DNA from: Pollutiaquabacter aromativorans
Lineage (GTDB): Bacteria > Bacteroidota > Bacteroidia > AKYH767-A > 2013-40CM-41-45
NCBI GenBank assembly: GCA_049177215.1
Contig: CP185379.1
Span: 3,038,001-3,102,000 of the forward strand
Direction of reading: 5' to 3'
Length of the DNA stretch: 64,000 nt
Positions 56,901 to 64,000 of this stretch are shown here, piece by piece; the first letter of the stretch is position 1, and each line of letters begins with the position of its first letter. The position numbers and the translations under genes are program-made. A model generated the notes under the pieces. It worked only from the letters and a program-made list of their open reading frames with translations. It made no database searches and had not been told where the DNA came from.

Positions 56901-57712
56901 GGACAAAAGAAACCGGAACTTTGTGGCGGAGAGAAGCTCTGATAAACCGCACGGGAGGCCGCGTTACCGGCCAACATGGCGGTCCGTTCAAAGGCGAATA
57001 CCTTTTGTGCCTGGTTGGAGGTCATGTAATATCCGTCCGCCCAGACACCGAACTTCAGATAGTCCGGAAATGCCGGTGAAACGAACGTATACGTGTAGTA
57101 GGTTCCGGTGGGGTCGCCGGTCGTGGAAATCGCGATGTAGATCTTCCTGTCCGAACTCGTGCCGAACTGCGCCAGAAACCACCGATCTGCGGCTTTGTCG
57201 TAGAGGACGATCGGATCGCCGGCGTTTCCTGTCGCCGGCGACCAAAGATTTCCCAGCGTTGCTGTTAAAATGACGCTACCGGTAGTTTTATTGTAAACCT
57301 TAAAGGTGGTCGAGTTGATCATCTGCACATAGTGCGATGGTCCGGCCGCACCGGAAGGATCGTAGGGACGAAAGCCCGTAGCCGTTTGTCCAGGCCAGCT
57401 GGTCAGCGGTGCGCGCGTGCCTACCGTACCCATTTTGGTTTGGATGGTAGCGGGGTCGTTCCCGTACTCAGGACCATCCGCCGCGGTGAACTTGAATCGC
57501 TGCGGTTTTCTGTTCTCGCGATCTTCCGATTCCTCTTTTTCGTAGGGCTTACTTTCATCGACCGGAAACTCCTTCGCGATTTCGCTTAGTGGGCGACTGA
57601 TCGCAAATTCACTACAGGTTATGGATCCGGTTGGTGGAATGTTTTTGTTGCGTTGTGCCAGCAGGGATAGGCTGAATAACAATGCAGGAATCAGAACGAT
57701 GATTCGTTTCAT
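53939..57712 (-). CDS. Secreted multi-domain protein ending in a dockerin-like module
   Basis: Start at 57712 (MKRIIVLIPALLFSLSLLAQ, signal peptide). 1257 residues. Residues 120-560 look like a propeller-like catalytic or binding domain (DPSGAAGPSHYVQMINSTTF, DRWFLAQFG). Three Ig/PKD-like repeats with the YQWKVNG core follow, then a beta domain and an IPT/TIG domain (ITGTGFVNVTSVLFNG). The C-terminus (DVNQDGLIESTDYSGIENA, DLTGDNIVEASDYSLVENN) has two calcium-loop repeats like a dockerin, in place of the usual T9SS sorting domain. Function unknown; extracellular location is likely. Confidence 0.8.
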   Translation of the reverse strand: MKRIIVLIPALLFSLSLLAQRNKNIPPTGSITCSEFAISRPLSEIAKEFPVDESKPYEKEESEDRENRKPQRFKFTAADGPEYGNDPATIQTKMGTVGTRAPLTSWPGQTATGFRPYDPSGAAGPSHYVQMINSTTFKVYNKTTGSVILTATLGNLWSPATGNAGDPIVLYDKAADRWFLAQFGTSSDRKIYIAISTTGDPTGTYYTYTFVSPAFPDYLKFGVWADGYYMTSNQAQKVFAFERTAMLAGNAASRAVYQSFSPPQSSGFFCPLPGDAADGTLPTVGAPCPIFSYSDNGWGAGFSDAVNIYQMSVDWVPTTPTATITLAANVATATFDASYNSSWNDVSQPGTTQKLDGIGGVCMYRAQWKSWSGYNTIVLNWAVNISATQRSIKWCELRQDQSTGSWSMYQEGIYLPDAATRWMGSIAMDDNGSIGMGYIKTDASAGIYPGLYYTGRRSCDPLGTLPITESLVIAGTGSQTGVNRVGDYAQLSMDPDGITFWYTGEYMGGTTGGSAARTHIYSFQLPNCSNAAAVFIAQTSGSNPMCPGASATFTATPTNGGSAPVYQWKVNGTNVGTNSTTYSTSSLVNGDVVTCVMTSNQAGVTGNPATSNAITMTVNSVSTPSVTIAQTAGTNPICAGSSATFTATPVNGGTTPSYQWQVNGSNVGTNSGSYSSSSLTNGQTVSCIMTSNALCVTTPTANSNTLTVAVQAVGDPVVTIAQTGGTAPACAGATLTYTATVTGGTPTFYQWKVDGANAGASASTFSSAGLGNGQTVSCTVTATPTCPVLTYKNLGTATTTNASTSSLGAAYPTYYGNGRQQYLIRASELTALGLSAGNMASIGFTTGTTLGDPATLNGYTIKIGTTTATAASATFLAPTFTTVYGPVNYTPTLSATNTHVFNTPFTWNGTSNLVVDICFSNQVVGNAAYATRYSSPGFNASAYYQADGAGGAGACTQATGATSTRRPNMVIAMANPTAMVNSNVLTANISALHSISGFAPTSGGSGTSVVITGTGFVNVTSVLFNGTPATSYTVNSPNQITAIAPAATTGPVTVLTSACGAVNAAGSFNYGSGLTLNLKLYIEGFYLGGGQMIGVLSPSVTDTVTAELASASPPYTILHTTTGTVSTAGNASFLFPSAILGNSYYFVVKQRNTLETWSASPVLCNVSPITYDFSTGAATAYGSNLSDLKDGRYGIWSGDVNQDGLIESTDYSGIENAVTTFLYGYVPEDLTGDNIVEASDYSLVENNALLFLFAVRP

Positions 57713-57963
57713 GGTGATGGTGATAACGGGCGCAGTCCGTTGCGACGAATGGATGACTACACGCGGTATGCGCGCAGTCCTATGGAGAAACTGAGAATAA
57801 GAATGCCGGTCGGTTCTGCTCAGGAATCGGACAGGCAGGTCGCAGAGAGTGACAAAAATAACCCGAATATGCAGGCGATGCAATGACCCGGCACCTTCTT
57901 ATGTGTGATATACCGGACAGTGCGGGCGTTTCTGGCGCGAGAATACCGGATATTTTGGTTGGA

Positions 57964-58338
57964 TCATGAGCCCCTCGATATTTCTTCCGGATCAACCGCG
58001 CAGGAGGATCCGTACCGATTATCCGCAATTCGGCGATAAATCGCGACTCCAAGGTGAGAAAAGCCGGGAATCATGAGTAACCAACCTAAAGGGGCCAACC
58101 AGATCATGGCACGCAAAGCCGACTGGTAAACGGCTATCCCTCGTTTGATGCGTCCCTTGTCATCAATGCCATGGATATCATAGAGTAAATCCTGCGCCGG
58201 AATGTGCTGCAATGGCCCGGCTTTCCCGAGCTGTGCACTTACCGGCAGAAAACGAAGGCGATGAAAGATGTCCAAACGGCGAGCAATACGCATCGCGCGC
58301 TTGCAAAACGAACAACCATCATCGTAATAGACGTCCAT
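57964..58338 (-). CDS. DCC-family thiol-disulfide oxidoreductase (DUF393)
   Basis: A 124-residue protein of the DUF393 family: the D-G-C9-S-F-C12 motif and preceding VYYDD strand are diagnostic, with a membrane-like hydrophobic helix at about 78-98. Family members are predicted thioredoxin-fold oxidoreductases without a proven substrate. The 251 bases up to the next gene (57713-57963) hold nothing I recognise. Confidence 0.88.
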   Translation of the reverse strand: MDVYYDDGCSFCKRAMRIARRLDIFHRLRFLPVSAQLGKAGPLQHIPAQDLLYDIHGIDDKGRIKRGIAVYQSALRAMIWLAPLGWLLMIPGFSHLGVAIYRRIADNRYGSSCAVDPEEISRGS

Positions 58339-58439
58339 CGAATTCCGGGAGTCGCTGTCGGAGAAATGACGCGACTCTTTTCCAAACTATAACAACCTGC
58401 CGGGAGTCGGATTGTTTCACCCGACTGTGGATCGCCCGT

Positions 58440-59213
58440 TTATTTCGACTGGTTCACCAGTTGCAGGGCTGTCAGGAACAAGGTGATCGTTCCGAATACC
58501 ACCGGGAAGACACGGTAGTAATTCTCACCCTGGAAGCGGCGTTTCTTATTGGGCTGCACATAGACGATGTCGTTCGAATGCAGCACGAAATACGGTGAAG
58601 AAAACAGTTCTCGTGAATACAGGTCTACATAATTATAGGTCTTGTATCCTGCGCTGTCGCGGATCACCAGCACTTGATCCCGGACACTAAACACGGTCAG
58701 GTCGCCGGCCATGGCCAGGGCTTCGGGCAGGGTGACACGTTCGTTCTGCACATTGAACATTCCCGGATGGGTTACTTCGCCGATCACCGTCACCCGAAAG
58801 TTGCGCAGGCTTAGTTTGACCGACGGGCTGACCAGGTACTTCTCCAGCCGGTGCCGGATGGTGTCGCGCGCCGCATCCGTATGTAAACCGGCAACCCGTA
58901 AAGAGCCGATGAAGGGTATTTGTATCTCGCCTTTCGAATCGACCAGGTAGCCGCTGACCATGGACGCCTGGTTGTCGGGTTGCTCGGAATAGTTGAAGTA
59001 CTTACTCGCCTCCGGACTGGTACTGGTGACGAAAATGTCGAGAATGTCGTTCGGTCCGATAATCGGCCGGTAGGTGGTGTCAAGCGCTTTGAGCGTCGTA
59101 TCCTGATCGGTGGGCTGGAACATCAGGATATTCCGGTACGGCGTGCAGGAGGAGAAGATCGAAATCAGTACGACCAGCGGAACGAAGAGCCGCGACAGCT
59201 TTTTCATGGACAT
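58440..59213 (-). CDS. Polysaccharide export lipoprotein (Wza-like)
   Basis: A 257-residue protein. The lipobox SIFSSC marks a lipoprotein signal peptide (cleavage before about C23). It then has a polysaccharide biosynthesis/export domain (IGPNDILDIFVTSTSPE), two SLBB-like strands (VIGEVTHPGMFNV), and a C-terminal hydrophobic helix (VFPVVFGTITLFLTALQLV), as in Wza relatives of Bacteroidota. It would form an outer-membrane pore for capsule or exopolysaccharide. No Wzc kinase or glycosyltransferases accompany it, so it may be an orphan. Confidence 0.85.
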   Translation of the reverse strand: MSMKKLSRLFVPLVVLISIFSSCTPYRNILMFQPTDQDTTLKALDTTYRPIIGPNDILDIFVTSTSPEASKYFNYSEQPDNQASMVSGYLVDSKGEIQIPFIGSLRVAGLHTDAARDTIRHRLEKYLVSPSVKLSLRNFRVTVIGEVTHPGMFNVQNERVTLPEALAMAGDLTVFSVRDQVLVIRDSAGYKTYNYVDLYSRELFSSPYFVLHSNDIVYVQPNKKRRFQGENYYRVFPVVFGTITLFLTALQLVNQSK

Positions 59214-59289
59214 AGCGCGCCCGTAGCATAGGGCAATGGGTGTTTACTTCCAGCCCAAAAAAAAGTTTCGCGCCAGCTCAAAAAACACG

Positions 59290-59532
59290 GTTCACTTGGA
59301 CTGATTCTCACACTTACGCTATTTTCAGGAGTGCGACAAAACAGAAACAGGGCGGGTGGATAATCAAACACTGCTCACTCACACTGTTTCTTACACTTAC
59401 ACTATTTTCAGAAGTGTGAGTGTGAGAAACAGAGCGGGTGGACAGTCAAACACTGCTCCCTCGCTCTGTTTCTTACCCTTACACTATTATCAGAAGTGTG
59501 AGTGTAAGAAACAGTGTGAGTGAACAGTCAAA
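59290..59532. repeat. Palindromic tandem array I (82-83 bp period)
   Basis: Three units whose TTTTCAG-like centres lie at 59326, 59409 and 59491 (period 83 and 82). Each unit alternates two hairpins: one around a CAAAC loop (arms like GTGAACAGT / ACTGTTCAC) and one around an ATTTTCAG loop (arms like TGTTTCTTACACTTACACT). The array ends directly at the 3' side of the second four-helix-bundle gene. No credible coding frame. Confidence 0.85.
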
Positions 59533-59548
59533 TGCAAATCACCCACCC

Positions 59549-59899
59549 TTACTTCCGCTGCTTCTCATTCAGCGTGTCGATCATTTTGTATAACATCTTT
59601 GAGACCTCGACCAGCAGCATATCAAGGTCGGGGAAGTGTTTGGCGGTGGAGATGGCTACCAGGTCGAGCACTGCAGAACATTCAAAAGCCGATCCTCTGG
59701 AAATCACCAAAAAGTTCCTCCTGTCTGCCGCGCTGAAACGACTACTTCCCTCCGCGATATTGAGTACGATGCTCATCATGGCGCGTCGAAGCTGGTTCTT
59801 CAGGTCCTTATCAAGTCCGTCGATCGTCAGTACGCGGGTTGTTAGTTGGGTATACACCTCCAGTGCTTTTCGATAAACGATCAGTCCTTTGAAATCCAT
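59549..59899 (-). CDS. Four-helix-bundle protein (23S rRNA IVP / Avd-like family), copy 2
   Basis: A 116-residue protein starting MDFKGLIVYRKALEVY, the canonical beginning of the free-standing S23/IVP family. The helix LRRAMMSIVLNIAEGSSRFS is its signature. It is only distantly similar to copy 1 at 7100. It lies between the two halves of a palindromic tandem array, inside a run of DNA next to tRNA-Asn. In 23S rRNA intervening sequences this protein is encoded between inverted repeats, so the arrangement is suggestive. Function unknown. Confidence 0.85.
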   Translation of the reverse strand: MDFKGLIVYRKALEVYTQLTTRVLTIDGLDKDLKNQLRRAMMSIVLNIAEGSSRFSAADRRNFLVISRGSAFECSAVLDLVAISTAKHFPDLDMLLVEVSKMLYKMIDTLNEKQRK

Positions 59900-59969
59900 A
59901 CCGCAAAACTATCCCAAGCTCCAGCCGGTATACAAACAATATATGCGGGATTATAGGTTATAATTCCAC

Positions 59970-60418
59970 TGTTCACTCGCACTGTTTCTTACACTTACAC
60001 TATTTTCAGAAGTACAATAAAACAGAAACAGTTCGGGAGGGTAATCATTCACTGTTTACTCACACTGTTTCTTACACATACACTACTTTCAGAAGTGCGA
60101 CAAAACAGAAACAGTGCGGGTGGACAGTAAAACACTGCTCACTCGCTCTGTTGCTTACTCTTACACTAATCTCAGAAGTGCAAGTGTAAGAAACAGTGTG
60201 AGTGAACAGTCAAACACTGCCCACCCACACTGTTGCTCACACTCACACTATTCTCAGACGTGCTACAAAACAGAAACAGTGCGGGTGGATGGTAAAACAC
60301 TGCTCACTCACACTGTTGCTTACTCTTACACTAATCTCAGAAGTGCAAGTGTGAGAAACAGTGTGAGTGAACAGTCAAACACTGCCCACCCACACTGTTT
60401 CTCGCATTCGAACTATAT
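59970..60418. repeat. Palindromic tandem array II (82-83 bp period)
   Basis: Centres of the TTTTCAG/TCTCAG loop fall at 60007, 60090, 60173, 60255 and 60338, i.e. steps of 83, 83, 82 and 83. Two arm types alternate (AAGTGCGACAAAACAG and AAGTGCAAGTGTAAG). Many arm differences are transitions that would be G-U pairs in RNA. Array I continues the same series on the other side of the four-helix-bundle gene. Open frames here are repeat-driven and not genes. Confidence 0.85.
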
Positions 60419-60419
60419 G

Positions 60420-60475
60420 CTCCCCCTCCTGGGCTCGAACCAGCCCCGATAGCTATCGGGGCTCTGATTAACAGT
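60420..60475 (-). pseudogene. Partial tRNA-Asn copy interrupted by a 20-bp palindrome
   Basis: 60354-60442 is a near-exact copy (offset 168) of 60522-60610, which includes the 3' part of the intact tRNA-Asn. After the T-arm the copy has a perfect 20-base palindrome (60443-60462, CCCCGATAG-type) where the tRNA has GGGACCC, then resumes with TCTGATTAACAGT (anticodon loop). The D-arm and 5' acceptor strand are missing, so it cannot fold as a tRNA. Confidence 0.8.
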
Positions 60476-60509
60476 ACTAATCTTTCCAAGAATCCCACGA
60501 ATGATAGTA

Positions 60510-60587
60510 GTGCGACAAAACAGAAACAGTGCGAGTGAACAGTCAAACACTGTTCACCCACACTGTTTCTCGCATTCGAACTATAAG
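60510..60587. repeat. Final palindromic unit adjoining tRNA-Asn
   Basis: One more array unit (arm GTGCGAGTGAACAGT, CAAAC loop, arm ACTGTTCACCCACAC) lies directly between the tRNA fragment and the 3' end of tRNA-Asn. On the minus strand both arm mismatches become G-U pairs. Confidence 0.75.
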
Positions 60588-60661
60588 CTCCCCCTCCTGG
60601 GCTCGAACCAGGGACCCTCTGATTAACAGTCAGATGCTCTAACCAGCTGAGCTAAGGAGGA
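60588..60661 (-). tRNA. tRNA-Asn (anticodon GTT)
   Basis: 74 bases. Acceptor TCCTCCT pairs with AGGGGGA (one G-U), the D-arm has AGCTGGTTA, the anticodon stem TCTGA/TCAGA encloses CTGTTAA (GTT anticodon), and the T-arm is CCTGG-TTCGAGC-CCAGG. Discriminator G; CCA is not encoded. The arrays of palindromes begin right after its 3' end. Confidence 0.95.
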
Positions 60662-60775
60662 ATAATCCTTCGCGCGGAACGCTCCGGGCGGAGAACCCTT
60701 CCTCTTCACGGTCAGCCATCCTATTGTGTTGAACAACAGGACTAAAGCACGCAGATCAGGGGTACTAAGGGGCGA

Positions 60776-60805
60776 CAAAAGTAAGGCTTTTCAGGGAAAA
60801 AGCAA
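60776..60805 (-). promoter_or_regulatory. Promoter of tRNA-Asn
   Basis: On the minus strand, TTG (60803-60805), 19 bases, then TACTTTTG (60776-60783): a full match to the Bacteroidota TTG-N-TAnnTTTG promoter. It lies about 115 bases upstream of the tRNA 5' end, leaving a leader to be trimmed. Confidence 0.65.
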
Positions 60806-60830
60806 TATATTCGCCAAAAAATTAGCCTAA

Positions 60831-61754
60831 ATGAGCCTGGTAGTCGTCGGTACGGTGGCCTTTGATGCCATCCAAACTCCCTTCGGAAAGACAGACAAAA
60901 TCATCGGCGGCGCTGCAACTTATTCAGGTACAGCGGCTTCCTATTTTACCAAAAATGTCAAGCTGGTCTCCGTCGTGGGCGACGATTTCCCCCCGGCCAT
61001 GATCGACCAGTTCCGCAAAAGCGGCATGTCCACCGAAGGCCTCCAGGTCAAGCATGGCGCCAAGACGTTCTTCTGGTCAGGCCGCTACCACGAGGATATG
61101 AACACCCGCGACACGCTCGACACCCAGTTGAACGTGCTCCTCGACTTCGACCCGGTCATTCCCGATTCTTACCAGGATTGCGAGTTCCTCATGCTCAGCA
61201 ACCTCATGCCCCAACTGCAGAAGAAAGTCATCGAGCGCATGCGCACCCGCCCCAAGCTGGTCGTCATGGACACGATGAACTTCTGGATGGAAACGCAGTG
61301 GGACGCGCTCATGGAAACCATCCAACTCGTCGACGTCCTCACCGTCAACGACAGCGAAGCCCGGCTGCTCACCAAAGAATACTCGCTCGTGAAGGCCGCG
61401 CAGAAGATCCTCCAGATGGGTCCGCGTTACCTGATCATCAAGAAAGGCGAACACGGTGCACTCCTCTTCAACAAGGAGCAGGTGTTCTTCGCTCCCGCCC
61501 TTCCGCTCGAAGATGTGTTCGATCCGACCGGCGCGGGCGACACCTTCGCCGGCGGCTTCATCGGTCACATCGCGCAAACGCGCGATATCTCCTTCGACAA
61601 CATGAAACGCGCCATCATCTTCGGCTCCGCCATGGCTTCGTTCTGCGTCGAGAAATTCGGACTCGAGCGCATGATCGGCCTCACCCAGGCTGAGATCGAC
61701 GAACGCGTACAACAATTCATCGACCTGGTGCAGTTCGATATCGAGTTGGTGTAA
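60831..61754 (+). CDS. PfkB-family carbohydrate/nucleoside kinase
   Basis: A 307-residue ribokinase-fold kinase. GGAATYSGTAAS (26-37) is the substrate-binding N-terminal signature, and DPTGAGDTFAGG with catalytic D237 (231-242) is the PfkB C-terminal motif. It phosphorylates a sugar or nucleoside with ATP; the substrate cannot be set from sequence. It is well conserved in Bacteroidota. Divergent from tRNA-Asn, with the tRNA promoter in the shared gap, and followed by a hairpin terminator. Confidence 0.9.
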   Translation: MSLVVVGTVAFDAIQTPFGKTDKIIGGAATYSGTAASYFTKNVKLVSVVGDDFPPAMIDQFRKSGMSTEGLQVKHGAKTFFWSGRYHEDMNTRDTLDTQLNVLLDFDPVIPDSYQDCEFLMLSNLMPQLQKKVIERMRTRPKLVVMDTMNFWMETQWDALMETIQLVDVLTVNDSEARLLTKEYSLVKAAQKILQMGPRYLIIKKGEHGALLFNKEQVFFAPALPLEDVFDPTGAGDTFAGGFIGHIAQTRDISFDNMKRAIIFGSAMASFCVEKFGLERMIGLTQAEIDERVQQFIDLVQFDIELV

Positions 61755-61773
61755 GTCCCGATTGATAAAATCC

Positions 61774-61803
61774 AAAAGCCGGAGCGTTTGTACTCCGGCT
61801 TTT
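61774..61803. terminator. Bidirectional rho-independent terminator
   Basis: Exact 11-base arms AAAAGCCGGAG / CTCCGGCTTTT with an 8-base loop and T-run, between the convergent PfkB and ppx genes. Confidence 0.88.
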
Positions 61804-61826
61804 TTGTTTCATCGTCTGATCGGGGA

Positions 61827-62711
61827 TCAGGGTTTCATTACCGCGCGTTCTTCGTGCAACCGATGCACGATCCCGTCGGCCAGTCCGATCTGCGGTACGA
61901 TGATCTCATTGATTTGCGCCGCTTTCATGATGCCGGTATAGATCCTCGCCGCCGGAACGATTACGTCGGCACGATCCGCATTCAACCCCCACAGCTCCAT
62001 ACGCTCTTCGATGGTGTGCACTTTCAACTCGTCATATAACGCGCGCAGTCGTTCGTAGGGGATCGGCTTATCTTTTCGCCCCACCATTTTGAAGATCTTG
62101 TTGATGTTGCCGCCGGAACCGATCGCCGTCAAAGGACCGCGTCCCGCCGCCTGATCACGCGCCCAATTCTTCATGGCCTCCCACCGTTCCTTGGGTACTT
62201 GCTGCTGCAGCCAGCGTATCGTGCCCACATCGAACGACTGCGAAGCGATCAGCCTGCCGTGATCGAACAGGGTGAGCTCCGTACTGCCGCCGCCTACGTC
62301 GATGTACAGATATGCACGTATGGGATCGAGATGCTCCTCTACGTGGTTGCTGTAGATGATCTCCGCTTCTTCCTTGCCGCTGATGATTTCGATGTTGAGG
62401 CCGCTTTTTTCCCGGACACGTCGGATCAGTTCTTCACCGTTCTTGGCTTCACGCAAGGACGCTGTTGCACAAGCCCGGTAGGCGACCGGTTCGAAGACTT
62501 CAATGAGCAGCCTGAAGGCTTCCATCGTTTTGACGAAACGGGTCGCCCGCTCTTCGGTGATACGACCGAGGCGGAAGGCATCCTCTCCCAGCCGCAAGGG
62601 AATGCGGACAAGTTCTCCTTTTCGAAAGTGTGTCTCACCATGCTCCAGCTCTACATGGCACAGTAAGAGGCGAACGGCATTGGATCCGATATCGATGGCG
62701 GCGTAACGCAA
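61827..62711 (-). CDS. ppx: Ppx/GppA exopolyphosphatase
   Basis: A 294-residue phosphatase of the sugar-kinase/Hsp70 fold. IDIGSNAVRLLL (phosphate 1), DVGGGSTEL (phosphate 2) and GSGGNINKI are the family motifs. It lacks the C-terminal HD-like domain of E. coli Ppx, like the short forms. It cleaves polyphosphate (or pppGpp). It lies 6 bases after ppk1, so synthesis and breakdown of polyphosphate are encoded together. Confidence 0.92.
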   Translation of the reverse strand: MRYAAIDIGSNAVRLLLCHVELEHGETHFRKGELVRIPLRLGEDAFRLGRITEERATRFVKTMEAFRLLIEVFEPVAYRACATASLREAKNGEELIRRVREKSGLNIEIISGKEEAEIIYSNHVEEHLDPIRAYLYIDVGGGSTELTLFDHGRLIASQSFDVGTIRWLQQQVPKERWEAMKNWARDQAAGRGPLTAIGSGGNINKIFKMVGRKDKPIPYERLRALYDELKVHTIEERMELWGLNADRADVIVPAARIYTGIMKAAQINEIIVPQIGLADGIVHRLHEERAVMKP

Positions 62712-62717
62712 GGGAAG

Positions 62718-64000
62718 TTATTTCTTCTTCAAAGTCGGCTTTTTCCGGCTTCGTGCTTGAGCAGGCCGCGGCGCTTCTTCAACAACGGTTGTGGATTTCT
62801 TTACCTCCGCTTCCTGCCGTAACCATCGCGCAATCTCTTCCTGCGCACGGTATTTACGGCCGGAATCGCTGCGCACATAGCGGTTGGTCTGTTGCTGGTC
62901 AAGGATTCTGGCCTTGGTGTTGTCCATCAACTGCAACTGCACATAATGCTTAAGTTGCTCCCGCAAGGCGGGATCGTTGATCGGTACGGCGACTTCGGAA
63001 CGGAAATCGAGGTTACGGTACATCCAGTCGCCGGAAGCGATGTAGCATTTCTCTTTACCTCCATTACAAAACAAAAAGATCCGGCTATGCTCCAAAAACT
63101 TGTCGACTATGCTGATGGCCTCGATGTTATCACTGAGGCCTTTCTCGCCGGCAACCAGCGAACAGATGCCTCGAACGATCAGCTTCACTTTCACCCCCGC
63201 CTCGCTCGCGGCATACAGCCGTTCGATCATTTCCTTGTCGACCAGGCTGTTCATCTTCAGGATCATCCAGGCCTCTTTTCCCTTCTTCGCGTTGTCGATC
63301 TCTTCGTCGATCATCCGGATGAACCGCTTGCGGGTATGGAACGGCGAAACGATGAGCTGCTTGTACTGCCCGGTTTTGTAGTTGTCCTGATAGAACTGGA
63401 ACAATCGTTCCACTTCGCGGGTAATGGGTTTCTTCGAGGTAAGCAATGCATGGTCGCAGTACAACCTGGCCGTTTGCTCGTTGAAGTTACCCGTGCCGAC
63501 GTGCGCATACTGCGCCAGCTTTCCGCCCTCCCGCCGGCTGATCAGGAACAATTTGCTGTGCACTTTGAGCCCCGGAACACCGAAGATCACCCGAACGCCT
63601 TCTTCCTGTAGCCGATTGGCATAGAAGATATTCGATTCTTCGTCGAAGCGCGCCTGCAACTCGACCACCACCGTGACTTGTTTCCCATTCTTTGCGGCAT
63701 TGATGAGGGCGTTGACGACGCTGCTGTTTCGTGCGGCGCGGTACAGCGTCGTATGGATACTTGTCACCTTGGGATCGATTGACGCTTCCCGCAAGAGGTC
63801 GACGATCGGGTGGAAATTGTGATACGGATAACTCAGCAACACATCCTTTTGCCGTATGACATCGAACAGGCTGCGCTGTCCGCGCAGATCGGGATGATCC
63901 ACCGGGGTTGTCGGAGCATAAAACAACTGCTTCGACCCAACCCGCGGGAAATTGATAAAGTCCTTGAAGTTGTGATAACGGCCGCCGGGAATCAGGTACT
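62718..64000 (-). CDS. ppk1: Polyphosphate kinase 1, C-terminal part
   Basis: The gene enters from the right edge: the frame is open to base 64000, and the codons beyond 63926 read YLIPGGRYHNFKDFINF, typical of Ppk1. About 427 C-terminal residues of roughly 690 are present. KVHSKLFLI holds the autophosphorylated His (H435-like) and LEHSRIFLF the second His (H592-like). A Lys/Arg-rich tail of about 25 residues is added at the C-terminus. Ppk1 makes polyphosphate from ATP at the membrane. It is the first visible gene of a ppk1-ppx operon. Confidence 0.93.
   Translation of the reverse strand, partial: YLIPGGRYHNFKDFINFPRVGSKQLFYAPTTPVDHPDLRGQRSLFDVIRQKDVLLSYPYHNFHPIVDLLREASIDPKVTSIHTTLYRAARNSSVVNALINAAKNGKQVTVVVELQARFDEESNIFYANRLQEEGVRVIFGVPGLKVHSKLFLISRREGGKLAQYAHVGTGNFNEQTARLYCDHALLTSKKPITREVERLFQFYQDNYKTGQYKQLIVSPFHTRKRFIRMIDEEIDNAKKGKEAWMILKMNSLVDKEMIERLYAASEAGVKVKLIVRGICSLVAGEKGLSDNIEAISIVDKFLEHSRIFLFCNGGKEKCYIASGDWMYRNLDFRSEVAVPINDPALREQLKHYVQLQLMDNTKARILDQQQTNRYVRSDSGRKYRAQEEIARWLRQEAEVKKSTTVVEEAPRPAQARSRKKPTLKKK

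Noticed and set aside
59290..60418. Possible CRISPR array
   Set aside because: Units are contiguous and palindromic throughout, with no unique spacers, and there are no cas genes.
60114..60452. Open frame of 112 codons with internally repeated peptide
   Set aside because: It is only the palindromic array read in one frame; the peptide repeat follows the 82-83 base DNA period and resembles nothing.
60420..60661. Genomic island bounded by tRNA-Asn att sites
   Set aside because: The tRNA 3'-end copy is only 168 bases away with no integrase or cargo between; a local duplication fits better.

Overview
The window comes from a Bacteroidota genome of moderate GC, probably an uncultured member of the Saprospirales/Chitinophagales/Flavobacteriales radiation. 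The evidence is several secreted proteins with type IX secretion (T9SS) sorting domains of both A and B type, CHU-type Ig-like and PKD repeat arrays, a large alpha-2-macroglobulin, near-absence of Shine-Dalgarno sites, and promoters of the form TTG-N(19-22)-TAnnTTTG. No rRNA is present. One tRNA (Asn) was found. The species cannot be named from this sequence.

Layout. 1-3.7 kb is a small defence block: the N-terminal part of a type IIL (MmeI-like) restriction-modification enzyme running off the left edge, a divergent AbiE-like toxin-antitoxin pair behind an elaborate dyad operator, and a zinc-ribbon PD-(D/E)XK protein. 3.8-11.2 kb holds small secreted proteins, an SDR, acetyl-CoA synthetase and an aldehyde dehydrogenase; its intergenic gaps from 6.0 to 9.8 kb are filled with degenerate 7-bp repeat arrays and surround a free-standing four-helix-bundle (23S IVP/Avd-like) gene. 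11.2-16.6 kb has an AT-hook protein, a PorT-like barrel, an OmpR/CusS-type two-component system and small proteins. 16.7-21.8 kb is a complete type I secretion operon (ABC, HlyD, TolC) whose ATPase has lost most catalytic motifs.

21.8-31.5 kb has two giant surface proteins on opposite strands. 31.6-35.5 kb is a mobA-fdhD-ydeP molybdoenzyme operon, followed by a DEAD-box helicase and a PPC/DUF296 protein. 37.3-57.7 kb is dominated by secreted giants: a T9SS metallophosphoesterase, an alpha-2-macroglobulin interrupted by one frameshift, a CotH-kinase protein with 12 Ig-like repeats, and a protein ending in a dockerin-like module. A Tat-signal superoxide dismutase lies among them.

58-60.8 kb carries a DCC thiol oxidoreductase, a Wza-type export lipoprotein, and the strangest locus of the window. 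This is an 82-83 bp-period array of alternating palindromes that encloses a second four-helix-bundle gene, abuts tRNA-Asn, and includes a palindrome-interrupted partial copy of that tRNA. 60.8-64 kb has a PfkB kinase and a ppk-ppx polyphosphate operon running off the right edge.

The best candidates for something undescribed are the two four-helix-bundle genes, each embedded in its own repeat system (7-bp heptads at 7 kb, 82-bp palindromes at 60 kb), and the repeats themselves.
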